36,892 bases of DNA, taken from NCBI GenBank assembly GCA_035479015.1, contig DATIJC010000049.1, positions 1 to 36,892 on the forward strand, written 5' to 3'. Below are positions 15,650-23,605 of the stretch, piece after piece. The translations under genes and the position numbers were made by a program. Each line of letters starts with the position of its first letter. Within the stretch, counting starts at the first letter, position 1. Source of the DNA: DATIJC01 sp035479015. GTDB lineage: Bacteria; Patescibacteriota; Microgenomatia; UBA1400; UBA12028. Below the pieces are notes generated by a model. It worked only from the letters and a program-made list of their open reading frames with translations. It was not told the origin of the DNA and did no database searches.

Positions 15650-17551
15650 TCAGCTCTCAAGAAAAGACGACACATCCATCGAACCACTCAAAAAGTCATC
15701 AATACTTGGATCATCAAAACGAGTCTTGGGAACAAACGACGGATGGGAGCTACTAGCCAGATGAGAGCTCCCTTTTCGCTCCAGAATATTTGCCGGAATT
15801 TCCGCCACAAAACGTGAAGGCACTGATCCAGTGGGTCTGCCATATAGCATGCGCCTGCGCGCGAAACTTACATTTAACTTATAACGTGCACGCGTAAAGG
15901 CTACGTAACAAAGCCGGCGCTCCTCCTCCATTTGCAGAGGATCTAAGAGCGAGCGTGAATGGGGAAATAGTCCTTCCTCCATCCCTACGACGAACACCTC
16001 ATCAAATTCCAAACCTTTGGCAGCATGAACACTCATGAGTAGTACCTTCGCTTCTTCCTCGTTGGGATCAACTTTACGTAAAGCTTCTTCTTCCAGCAGC
16101 GCAATCCGTTCTAGGAATTCTCCAATATTTTCCTCGGCTCCCGCGACCGAACGCAACTCTTCAATGTTTTCCAGTCGGCCGCGATCCTCTTCGTCATTTT
16201 CATCAAACTGCGCCAGATATTGTGTAGCAATGAGGATAGCATCTAAAACTTCCGTTACTGTCTTGCCTTCAAAAGTAGCTCGCTCAACTTGTTTGGTCAG
16301 CCACTCTTCAAAAGCAGACAGTTTTCGCTTCCCCAATTTTTCAATACGTGACCGGGCCACTTCATCTCTTCCCCGCGTCAACCTCAGGTATGCGAGCAGA
16401 TCCTTGATTTCTTTACGGGCATAGAACCGTGTGCCACCTACTAGGCGATATGCTATCCCTGCGCGGATAAGCCCTTCTTCAAAACCACGACTCTGTGCAT
16501 TCGTGCGGTACAAAATAGCAACCGTTGAATCACTGACGCGTCTTGTGATCTTTGAGGTAACGAAGTTCACTTCGTCAAAGTCAGAATCTCCCTCAAACAC
16601 TGTCACATCCTCACCACCCAGAGCTTGCGTCCATAGCTGCAAAACAGGATGGTGTGAGTTGTGCGATATGACGCCAGAAGCAGCATCTAAAATATTTTGA
16701 CTGCTACGGTAGTTTTGTGATAACTCGTACGTAGTGATTTCGGGATACTCTTCTTTGAGCGTCAACATGTTACGGAAATCTGCACCCCGGAAACTATAGA
16801 TCGCTTGTGAGAAATCTCCTACTACAAAAAGATTTTGCTCGCCATTCACGAGTAATTTAGTGAGTGCCAACTGCGCTGTATTTGTATCCTGATATTCATC
16901 AATCAATATATGTTTGAATGTTTCGTTATACTCGCGTTTGACAAATTCCTGTTCAGACAGCAGTTGAGCGGTCTTAAATAGTAAGTCGTCAAAATCAGCA
17001 GCATCACTGGTGAGCAGCCGTTGCTGATAAATTTTATACACACGTGCCGCAATTTCTTGATACTTGCCTCGGGCAAATCCAGCATACTCACTCCACCCAA
17101 CCAATTCATTTTTAGCACTTGAGATTATGGCCGCGATGACACGTGGGCGCACTTCTTTGGCGGCATACCCTAACTCTGAAAGAATGCTCCCAATCAGCGA
17201 CTCAGCATCATCGCTGTCGTAGATAGCAAATCCAGGGGACAGGCCCACTGCTATTCCATGCCGGCGCAGAATCCGTGCGCACAGCCGGTGGAAGGTTCCC
17301 GCAAAAGGAAGTCTGTATCCAGTCAGGCGCTCCATGCGCTCAACCATTTCCTGAGCGGCTTTATTGGTAAACGTGACCAACAAAATATTTTCCGGAGCCA
17401 GACCGGCATTTTTCAGCAGCCATGCAGCGCGCGTTGTCAAGACACGGGTCTTGCCTGACCCAGCGCCGGCAAGCACCATCGCAGGTTTACCCACAATGTG
17501 CGTGACGGCCAACCGCTGCTCTTCATTGAGATTGTGTAAAATGTCATCCAT
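15650..17551 (-). CDS. UvrD/PcrA-type superfamily 1A DNA helicase
   Basis: The 633-residue ATP-dependent 3'-5' helicase acts in nucleotide excision repair and replication restart. Motifs in order are the Q-motif LNEEQ, Walker A AGAGSGKTRVL, Ia VTFTNKAAQEM, TFHRLCARIL, Walker B LIDEYQDTN, III VVGDFSQAIYSFRGAD, IV LSQNYRSS, V SVHAAKGLEFDEVFV and VI VAFTRARYKL. It is some 90 residues shorter than PcrA. The ATG at 17551 gives the usual N-terminus MDDILHNLNEEQ; 17566 is an alternative. The start region overlaps the divergent tpiA promoter. pcrA and uvrD cannot be told apart here. Confidence 0.94.
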   Translation of the reverse strand: MDDILHNLNEEQRLAVTHIVGKPAMVLAGAGSGKTRVLTTRAAWLLKNAGLAPENILLVTFTNKAAQEMVERMERLTGYRLPFAGTFHRLCARILRRHGIAVGLSPGFAIYDSDDAESLIGSILSELGYAAKEVRPRVIAAIISSAKNELVGWSEYAGFARGKYQEIAARVYKIYQQRLLTSDAADFDDLLFKTAQLLSEQEFVKREYNETFKHILIDEYQDTNTAQLALTKLLVNGEQNLFVVGDFSQAIYSFRGADFRNMLTLKEEYPEITTYELSQNYRSSQNILDAASGVISHNSHHPVLQLWTQALGGEDVTVFEGDSDFDEVNFVTSKITRRVSDSTVAILYRTNAQSRGFEEGLIRAGIAYRLVGGTRFYARKEIKDLLAYLRLTRGRDEVARSRIEKLGKRKLSAFEEWLTKQVERATFEGKTVTEVLDAILIATQYLAQFDENDEEDRGRLENIEELRSVAGAEENIGEFLERIALLEEEALRKVDPNEEEAKVLLMSVHAAKGLEFDEVFVVGMEEGLFPHSRSLLDPLQMEEERRLCYVAFTRARYKLNVSFARRRMLYGRPTGSVPSRFVAEIPANILERKGSSHLASSSHPSFVPKTRFDDPSIDDFLSGSMDVSSFLES

Positions 17552-17565
17552 ACCAGATCCGGCCA

Positions 17566-17574
17566 TGGTATCAT
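17566..17574 (+). promoter_or_regulatory. Extended -10 promoter, leaderless tpiA
   Basis: TGG-TATCAT ends 8 nt before the tpiA ATG at 17583. On the opposite strand the same bases give TATGAT toward the helicase gene, so the divergent promoters may share sequence. Confidence 0.5.
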
Positions 17575-17582
17575 AAGTGGGT

Positions 17583-18230
17583 ATGAAACATATAATCGCA
17601 AATCTCAAGTCAAATAAAAATCCCCATGAAATACAAACGTGGATGAAAGAGCTGCAGAAATTCTCTTTTATTGCCGCGCTGCCATACCCATTTCTTGCAC
17701 TTGTACCAAAAGACAGAAAGTTTGAATTGGCGATCCAAGATATTAGTCCTTTCCCTGCAGGCGCATATACAGGTGCCGTAACGGCACGAAATCTTGATGG
17801 ATTTGGTGTGCAATATGCAATAGTCGGTCACAGTGAGCGGCGCCGGTACTTCTACGAAACTAATCAAGACGTTGCCAATAAAGTCACTATGTGTGTAGAG
17901 GCTGGGATCACTCCCATCGTTTGTGTAACTCGCGACGAAGTAGAAGCCCAAGCAAATAGCATCGCGGATGCGGAGCGGAAAAAATGTATCGTCGTGTTCG
18001 AACCAGTTGAACATATAGGCACTGGAACAACCGATACCCTAGAACATATCCTAAAAATCCGTGCACGGGTAAGAACTGCTTTTGGTGATGTGCCATTTTT
18101 ATATGGCGGAAGTGTTGATACGAAATCTGATACAGAATTATTACTGCATAAGGGTATTGACGGTTTCTTAGTTGGATCAGCCAGTTTGGATGCTGGTGAA
18201 TTTTCGAAACTTATCTCCGTATTTAATTAA
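17583..18230 (+). CDS. tpiA: Triosephosphate isomerase, short form
   Basis: The 215-residue TIM-barrel enzyme interconverts dihydroxyacetone phosphate and glyceraldehyde-3-phosphate. Catalytic residues are visible: Asn7 and Lys9 in IIANLKSN, His83 in VGHSERRRYF and Glu140 in FEPVEHIGTG (usually YEPVWAIGTG). Phosphate loops are LYGGSV and FLVGSASLDAGEF. It is 30-40 residues shorter than most bacterial enzymes, like archaeal types. The ATG at 17583 starts at the conserved strand; a GTG 6 nt upstream is less likely. The next gene starts 1 nt after the stop. Confidence 0.95.
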   Translation: MKHIIANLKSNKNPHEIQTWMKELQKFSFIAALPYPFLALVPKDRKFELAIQDISPFPAGAYTGAVTARNLDGFGVQYAIVGHSERRRYFYETNQDVANKVTMCVEAGITPIVCVTRDEVEAQANSIADAERKKCIVVFEPVEHIGTGTTDTLEHILKIRARVRTAFGDVPFLYGGSVDTKSDTELLLHKGIDGFLVGSASLDAGEFSKLISVFN

Positions 18231-18231
18231 T

Positions 18232-18924
18232 ATGCTCACTTCACTTTCCGTTTTTTTCCCGGCGTTTAACGAGGCAGAAAATCTTGAAAAATTATTAGCC
18301 CAAGCTCATGATGTGCTGCCTACCATTGCACGCCAGTTTGAAGTTATAGTGATCAACGATGGGAGTACGGATAACACCAAAGCAGTCGTGCGGAAATTGC
18401 AGGAAAAATATGACTGGCTGCGCATCCTATCTCATAAAACAAACTTAGGCTATGGGGCTGCTCTCAAGACAGGTATTGAAGCCTGTACTTTTGATTGGAC
18501 TTTTTGGTCGGATAGCGATCTTCAGTTTGATCTCCACACGCTCACAACATTTTTGCAGTATACGGGAAAATATGATGCCATCATCGGATATAGAGCTCAC
18601 CGGGCAGATACCTTACTTCGTAAAATCAACGGAGAACTCTATACTCGACTTATTAATCTGCTGTTTGATATGAAGGTGCGGGATATTGATTGCGCATTCA
18701 AGCTGATCAAAACCTCACTTTTGCATGAAAGCCTCATCACCTCAGCTAGTGCGTTCACAAGTGCGGAGATCCTTATCCGTCTGCAGCGAAAACACGTGAA
18801 ACTCATGCAATTACCCGTACAACATTACAAACGAAGAAACGGTACTCCCACGGGAGGCAGTCTACGGGTTATATTTAAAGGGCTGCGGGAAACACTGTCT
18901 TTTTTCTTATCTTCCCGCAAATAA
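18232..18924 (+). CDS. GT2 glycosyltransferase, dolichyl-phosphate-mannose-synthase-like
   Basis: The 230-residue GT-A protein has SVFFPAFNEAENL (6-18), VIVINDGSTDNT (38-49), GYGAALKTGI and the metal-binding DSD in WSDSDLQFD (94-96), followed by DIDCAFKLI. This resembles synthases that load mannose or glucose from a nucleotide sugar onto polyprenyl phosphate. No C-terminal membrane segments are visible. It starts 1 nt after tpiA and 1 nt before the PIG-V-like gene, so the three form one operon. It plausibly supplies the lipid-linked donor for the GT-C enzymes at 18926 and 21829. Confidence 0.88.
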   Translation: MLTSLSVFFPAFNEAENLEKLLAQAHDVLPTIARQFEVIVINDGSTDNTKAVVRKLQEKYDWLRILSHKTNLGYGAALKTGIEACTFDWTFWSDSDLQFDLHTLTTFLQYTGKYDAIIGYRAHRADTLLRKINGELYTRLINLLFDMKVRDIDCAFKLIKTSLLHESLITSASAFTSAEILIRLQRKHVKLMQLPVQHYKRRNGTPTGGSLRVIFKGLRETLSFFLSSRK

Positions 18925-18925
18925 T

Positions 18926-20041
18926 ATGCGGTCGAGATTTATCCAAGGTCTTACACTCTCAGTAATTTTCCAAATCATTCTCACAGTTGTTGTCGTGGTT
19001 TTCCTACTTATTAATAACCATCCACTGACAGGAGAGATACTCCGTTCGCGTTTTGGAGCGTGGGATGGCAACCACTACATAGAAATCTCCAAACAAGGAT
19101 ATGTAACTGAAGGCGATGCGCTAAATTTTATTGTTTTCTATCCGCTTTATCCCTTACTGATCCGAGCCTTCACTTTTGGTTTCTTAGATAGCTATATTGC
19201 GGCAGTTTTGGTCACTGTTGTTTCATCCGTGTTGGGCCATACCTTCTTTTACATGACGCTGCGTAAACTCGGATTTTCTTTTTGGAAATCCTTCCGGATC
19301 ATGCTGCTCTTTTTCGTAAATCCCGCAACGGTGTACTTTTCGCACATCTATACGGAAGGACTGTTCCTGTGCCTCACAAGCATTTCACTATGGTTTTTAG
19401 TCAATAAGAAATGGTGGCAGGCAGCCTTGTTTGGTTTTTTTGGATCGCTTACGCGGCTCGTAGGAATTATCTTTGCCGTCCCCTACGGCATCAGCGCCCT
19501 GCAGCATGCGCGAAAAAAACAGTTGTTTGTAGCTATTCTTGCCGGGGTACTCATACTGGCTGGCTTTGGCGTCTATCTACTGATCAATTGGATAGTTTGG
19601 CATGATCCGTTTTATTATCAGCACATCCTCGCTACTCATTGGTTCAAATCAGTAGTAAACCCAATTCCTAGCTATGTCGGTCACTTCGTCGCAACTTTAC
19701 ACGGCGAACGTCAGCAATTTTTGTCTTACGACCTGGATATTTGGAGTACATTACTTTTTCCGATCATCGCGGGACTCTATCTACTTTTTTATAAACTTGG
19801 AAAATCAAAAAGGATTCCTGTAGCTTGGATTGCTTGGGCATTTGCTACTTGGGCTGTGATTGCGGCCCAATCGTTTTGGCTCTCTAATTGCCGCTATATT
19901 TTACTCATCCTGCCACTTTATCCAATGCTTGAACATTTGACGTGGAAGTTGAAGTTGCCCTACATTGCTCTTCTACTCGCCTTCGGGTACTTGGCGCTGT
20001 ACGGCATCAATATTTTTTCCAAAGGGGGATGGTTGTACTAG
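18926..20041 (+). CDS. PIG-V-like GT-C mannosyltransferase-type membrane protein
   Basis: The 371-residue protein has about nine hydrophobic segments. The first outer loop carries WDGNHYIEISKQGY (46-59) followed by FYPLYPLLIR, the signature order of the PIG-V/Gpi18-like family, whose Asp is catalytic. Eukaryotic PIG-V adds mannose to GPI anchors; bacterial members presumably transfer sugars from polyprenyl-phosphate donors to surface glycans or glycolipids. It immediately follows a GT2 gene that could make that donor. Sugar and acceptor are unknown. Confidence 0.8.
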   Translation: MRSRFIQGLTLSVIFQIILTVVVVVFLLINNHPLTGEILRSRFGAWDGNHYIEISKQGYVTEGDALNFIVFYPLYPLLIRAFTFGFLDSYIAAVLVTVVSSVLGHTFFYMTLRKLGFSFWKSFRIMLLFFVNPATVYFSHIYTEGLFLCLTSISLWFLVNKKWWQAALFGFFGSLTRLVGIIFAVPYGISALQHARKKQLFVAILAGVLILAGFGVYLLINWIVWHDPFYYQHILATHWFKSVVNPIPSYVGHFVATLHGERQQFLSYDLDIWSTLLFPIIAGLYLLFYKLGKSKRIPVAWIAWAFATWAVIAAQSFWLSNCRYILLILPLYPMLEHLTWKLKLPYIALLLAFGYLALYGINIFSKGGWLY

Positions 20042-20212
20042 TGAAATACCGTATAAAATTTCCAGCGCATATAGCGCACCTTCTAGTCCTTGCTGACCAT
20101 CATGAATCTCAACTTCCTTTAACCAAAGCAGGTCTTCAGGAGAGATAACAATGACAGGAATTCTAGGAAAATTATTAGGTAAGAGTTGGTAGAGAAACTT
20201 CTCTATTCCCAT
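19973..20212 (-). CDS. Possible small hypothetical protein (79 residues)
   Basis: The frame starts at an ATG overlapping the stop of the upstream minus-strand gene by 10 nt, which suggests coupling. Its last 23 codons overlap the 3' end of the opposite-strand PIG-V-like gene. The sequence reads like a folded protein for about 55 residues (FPRIPVIVISPEDLLWLKEV, then an EGALYALEIL helix). No family is recognised and there is no Shine-Dalgarno. It fills the only gap between the two convergent genes. A truncated gene or a chance frame are alternatives. Confidence 0.35.
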   Translation of the reverse strand: MGIEKFLYQLLPNNFPRIPVIVISPEDLLWLKEVEIHDGQQGLEGALYALEILYGISLVQPSPFGKNIDAVQRQVPEGE

Positions 20213-21816
20213 TTTGCTTTATATAACGAAATACCTGAGTCTGAATATACTCTAACAAAATGTTTTTCAAAATACGACTCATCTGGATTGTATTTTTGTT
20301 CCTGGGGACCAAGGACCACATAGGCCACGTGATACTTGGCGAATAAATCCGCATGTTTAGCTGGATCCTTATACATCAGCGCAATATCGCGCTGACGATC
20401 CTGGTATGGGAAACCATAACTAAATATCCATCCTGGGTATCCCAAAATGATGGATCTGCCCGCAATCATCGGTACTGCGTTATTCACCCAATCAGAGGTT
20501 AAAAAGACTGCATTAGTTGGTGTATTTTCCCGTACCCACTGCCCAAACGTAATTTCCCCAGGCGAGAGCATTTGATACGACTTTGTTTGAAAATCCAACA
20601 GATGTGCTACATCTACAGCCCCAGAAATGACTGAAGCTATGAATAAAATAACGACCAGAGATTTTAAGGGTTTTCTTTGCCACAACATTTGCAAAAGATA
20701 TGTAACCGGTATGCAAAAGCCTAGATATGCCCAAGCCAAGAGTTTACTGTTGTCCCATGTTTGCGGCTGAAACTGAATCATGTTTGCAAGTGCAAACAGA
20801 AACCACCACGGTAAAACCCGCAAGAACATTTTCTTATTCACAAAAAATAATGAGATCGTACCTAACAGTGCTACTACTCCAAACACACCCCAATTGACCA
20901 GCCAAAATTGTAGCCAATCTACTACTCCACTCGTCACATACCATCCGGGATGCCAGCTAAAAAAGTGCGCCGTGATTGTAGAGCGGATAAAAATGAGATA
21001 CATAAGTGTAGCGATCGGAACACTTACCAATCCGAAGAGTAACCACTGTTTAATACGTTTAAGTGAAAGTAGAGCCCACCAACCTCCCACGACCATACAC
21101 ACAATAAACGTATGTGTATGAATAATCGGCAATACACCTAACAAGACGGCCGCCGCAATCATTTCAGCTTTCTTTATCTTCACAAATGCAAATCGATACA
21201 GCACCGACAGCACATACAATCCTACCGGCAGACCTAGCAGGAATGCCCGCTGTGGCAAGAGCATACCCATGAAAATGTTTGTGAATTGAATATTCGGAGC
21301 GCTCATTTGTGTCAAAATAGTTTTAGAATTCATGACAAACTCAAGTGAATTCGTTTGTAAAACTTTGGCAAAAAAACCGATGCCGCCGCTAAACCAAAAC
21401 AGCAATGATGCTATCAATGACCATACCCGTGAAAACTTCATTGTCTTGAAAAAGTACACCAAAACTACTACCGAAAAAACCGAGAATACAAACGAGGGCA
21501 CGATCATCGATGCACTAAGAGTTACACCAATCCGAACTAACATTCCCGATAGAAAATTTGTCACAAATGGATAATTAAGAGGCAGGAGTGCACCGTATGG
21601 ATGGTTGGTAAACCACTCCTGTGGAGGACGGTAGGCAAAGAGCGAAACCAGACCCGTGTGCATCGACCAGTCAGCCCACACATACGGATGGCCCGCCCAG
21701 AGAGCTCCTTCCCTGATAACCAACATCTGACTCCATAGCACTAAGAAAAAAACAGTCCAAATTGCGACAAACAGGACTGCCAATTTAGGTGTATGGAAAA
21801 TTTTGTGAAAGATCAT
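20203..21816 (-). CDS. Large polytopic membrane protein, GT-C-like
   Basis: The 537-residue protein has about a dozen membrane segments. An early outer loop contains VWADWSMHTG with acidic Asp, and a soluble C-terminal part (about 430-537) contains TSDWVNNAVPMIAGRSIILGYPGW and AYVVLGPQEQKY. That layout (multi-pass GT-C core, then an extracytoplasmic tail with a VVLGP strand) is common among uncharacterised polyprenyl-linked glycosyltransferases. No curated family can be named from sequence alone. The ATG at 21816 lies within the short region shared with the divergent PMT-like gene. Confidence 0.7.
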   Translation of the reverse strand: MIFHKIFHTPKLAVLFVAIWTVFFLVLWSQMLVIREGALWAGHPYVWADWSMHTGLVSLFAYRPPQEWFTNHPYGALLPLNYPFVTNFLSGMLVRIGVTLSASMIVPSFVFSVFSVVVLVYFFKTMKFSRVWSLIASLLFWFSGGIGFFAKVLQTNSLEFVMNSKTILTQMSAPNIQFTNIFMGMLLPQRAFLLGLPVGLYVLSVLYRFAFVKIKKAEMIAAAVLLGVLPIIHTHTFIVCMVVGGWWALLSLKRIKQWLLFGLVSVPIATLMYLIFIRSTITAHFFSWHPGWYVTSGVVDWLQFWLVNWGVFGVVALLGTISLFFVNKKMFLRVLPWWFLFALANMIQFQPQTWDNSKLLAWAYLGFCIPVTYLLQMLWQRKPLKSLVVILFIASVISGAVDVAHLLDFQTKSYQMLSPGEITFGQWVRENTPTNAVFLTSDWVNNAVPMIAGRSIILGYPGWIFSYGFPYQDRQRDIALMYKDPAKHADLFAKYHVAYVVLGPQEQKYNPDESYFEKHFVRVYSDSGISLYKAKWE

Positions 21817-21821
21817 ATAAT
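21816..21821 (+). promoter_or_regulatory. -10 box before PMT-like gene
   Basis: A perfect TATAAT ends 7 nt before the ATG at 21829. It lacks the TG extension and a clear -35 box. It overlaps the ATG of the divergent membrane protein gene. Confidence 0.45.
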
Positions 21822-21828
21822 GGAATGC

Positions 21829-23133
21829 ATGCGTTTCCCTAAATTATCTCTGGATAAACATTTTTTTGCAATTGCCATTGCAATCGTCGTATTTGCCTTT
21901 GTGACCCGAGTCTGGCGTGTCGCTAACCCGCCTAACTTTTACTTTGATGAGGTCTATCATGCCTTCACTGCCACTACTTTCTTACATAATGACCCCAAAG
22001 GCTATGAATTTTGGCAGACACCACCCAAAGGTGTTGCCTATGAGTGGACTCATCCGCCTCTGGCAAAGCTGATGATGGCTGGAGGAATGGTTGTTTTTGG
22101 CGAGAACAGTTTTGGTTGGCGGATCAGCTCAGTTCTAGCTGGCACGGGAGTAGTTGCCGCCACAGGATGGTTAGCACACACGCTGTATAAAAACAAAAAA
22201 CTTACGTTGCTTGCCATGGCACTTGTGAGCTTTGACGGACTTCTGCTTACCATGTCACGTATAGCCATGAATGACATGCACTTTGTCTTCTTTGGATTGC
22301 TGTCGCTGGTCTTTTACATACGATTCAAACGTACCTCAAGCCCAAAAGAGGCAATCTTTGCTGCCATCATGCTTGGACTGTCACTGGCTAGCAAGTGGAC
22401 TGCGCTCTATATCGGCGCAGTCATCTTTGTCGACTATTTTTTCACCTTACTTTTTTCGAAGAAAATTCCCTTCATGTCTGCTGCACTGGCGCTGCTCGCC
22501 GGAGTAGTCATTATCCCCAGTCTGTATATTGCCAGTTACAGCCAATTCTTCCTCCAAGGACATACGCTAAAACAGTGGTGGGACACCACACAGCAGATGT
22601 GGTGGTACCACACGGGACTGAAGGCGACACACACTTATCAATCCAAACCTTGGCAGTGGCTCCTGGATCTGCGGCCCGTATGGATGTATGTCGATTACTC
22701 ACAAAATGCCAAAGGGATGCTCGCCCACATTTATAACATCGGCAATCCTCTCCTTTTGTGGATCGGCCTGAGCATCGCCGCAGTATTTGGCATACAGGAA
22801 GGACCTGCATTTTTGCTGCGCAAAACTAAAAAATACGAACCGGAAACACTGTTTTTACTCTTTCTGTATCTGGCACTCTGGTTGCCCTGGATGTTCTCGC
22901 CCCGCATCATGTTTTTCTATCATTATTCGCCCTCCATTCCTATCCTGGCTATCCTGACGGCCAAAGCTTTTCTTTCAATCGCTAAAGGGTCTCTTGTTGG
23001 GAAACGTTTAGTTTGCCTCCTGGTCTTCCTGATCGCCCTAATCTTCCTGGTGCTATACCCCATCAACACAGCCCTCCCCATGCCCAAGGGGTACTTTGAT
23101 ACGCTCTTCTCGATCTTTCCCACCTGGAAATGA
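21829..23133 (+). CDS. PMT-family (GT39) protein O-mannosyltransferase-like enzyme
   Basis: The 434-residue protein has about ten membrane segments with the classic PMT motifs in the first loop: Asp40-Glu41 in YFDEVYHAFTA and EWTHPPLAK (72-80). It also shows MSRIAMNDMHFVFF, a later GLSLASKWTALY segment and a C-terminal four-helix PMT_C-like region with FYHYSPSIPI. Such enzymes transfer mannose from polyprenyl-phosphate to Ser/Thr of exported proteins. Start choice is uncertain (21793, 21820 or 21829); 21829 fits the TATAAT box. The GT2 at 18232 could supply its donor. A palindromic repeat lies 16 nt after the stop. Confidence 0.85.
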   Translation: MRFPKLSLDKHFFAIAIAIVVFAFVTRVWRVANPPNFYFDEVYHAFTATTFLHNDPKGYEFWQTPPKGVAYEWTHPPLAKLMMAGGMVVFGENSFGWRISSVLAGTGVVAATGWLAHTLYKNKKLTLLAMALVSFDGLLLTMSRIAMNDMHFVFFGLLSLVFYIRFKRTSSPKEAIFAAIMLGLSLASKWTALYIGAVIFVDYFFTLLFSKKIPFMSAALALLAGVVIIPSLYIASYSQFFLQGHTLKQWWDTTQQMWWYHTGLKATHTYQSKPWQWLLDLRPVWMYVDYSQNAKGMLAHIYNIGNPLLLWIGLSIAAVFGIQEGPAFLLRKTKKYEPETLFLLFLYLALWLPWMFSPRIMFFYHYSPSIPILAILTAKAFLSIAKGSLVGKRLVCLLVFLIALIFLVLYPINTALPMPKGYFDTLFSIFPTWK

Positions 23134-23149
23134 CACCAGCCGCAGGCAG

Positions 23150-23258
23150 TGTCATCCCAGAACCTGGCATGCAATGCCAAGTATCAGGGATCCAGGAAAT
23201 TCATTTTTCATACTGGTTCCCCGATGCAGGCACGCTCCGCTGCCTCCTCGAGGATAAA
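23150..23258. repeat. Palindromic repeat, intergenic copy related to the nadE insert
   Basis: It starts TGTCATCCC and has an inner hairpin TGGCAT/ATGCCA closed by ATCCC/GGGAT. Bases 23210-23255 match 29333-29378 inside nadE at 45 of 46 positions. The right end is degraded (GGATAAA in place of GGATGACA) and runs into the rpmE promoter. It lies between the PMT-like gene and rpmE. Confidence 0.85.
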
Positions 23259-23260
23259 TG

Positions 23261-23269
23261 TGATATAAT
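23261..23269 (+). promoter_or_regulatory. Extended -10 promoter, leaderless rpmE-prfA
   Basis: TGA-TATAAT, a perfect extended -10, ends 9 nt before the rpmE ATG. It begins 3 nt past the decayed end of the palindromic repeat. Confidence 0.65.
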
Positions 23270-23278
23270 AGTCGCTCT

Positions 23279-23593
23279 ATGAAAGCCAAAATACACCCCA
23301 AGTGGAACCAAGTGACCGTAACCTGTGCTTGTGGAAGTACTTTCCAGACTGGTTCAACGCTCGACGAAATCCGCGTTGATATCTGCAGCGCTTGTCACCC
23401 TTTCTATACCGGATCAATGAAATTCGTCGATACACAGGGCCGTGTAGACCGCTTCATGAAACTCCGTGCTAGCGCTGATGCCCGCAAAGCCACACAGGCT
23501 GGCAAGAAGGCAAAAACTGCTAAAAAAGAGGAACCAAAATCCCTCAAGGACCTTTTGAGTGAAGAGAAGAAAAAATTCCAAGCTGCCGTCTAG
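23279..23593 (+). CDS. rpmE: 50S ribosomal protein bL31 with C-terminal extension
   Basis: The first 70 residues match bL31: MKAKIHPKWNQV, a zinc-binding set Cys16, Cys18, Cys36 and Cys39 (CACG and CSACHPFYTG), and the GRVDRFMKL end. It is therefore the cysteine-containing, zinc-bound form. The protein is 104 residues, with a Lys/Ala-rich tail of about 35 residues not seen in most bL31. The gene is followed 12 nt later by prfA, the same order as in many Firmicutes. Expression probably starts from the extended -10 just upstream, giving a leaderless message. Confidence 0.95.
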   Translation: MKAKIHPKWNQVTVTCACGSTFQTGSTLDEIRVDICSACHPFYTGSMKFVDTQGRVDRFMKLRASADARKATQAGKKAKTAKKEEPKSLKDLLSEEKKKFQAAV

Positions 23594-23605
23594 CTCCCTC
23601 GTCCT

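Noticed and set aside
19942..20148. Plus-strand frame of 68 codons running past the PIG-V-like gene end
   Set aside because: It mostly overlaps the end of the real gene in another frame, has no start signal, and the part beyond the stop shows no protein-like pattern.
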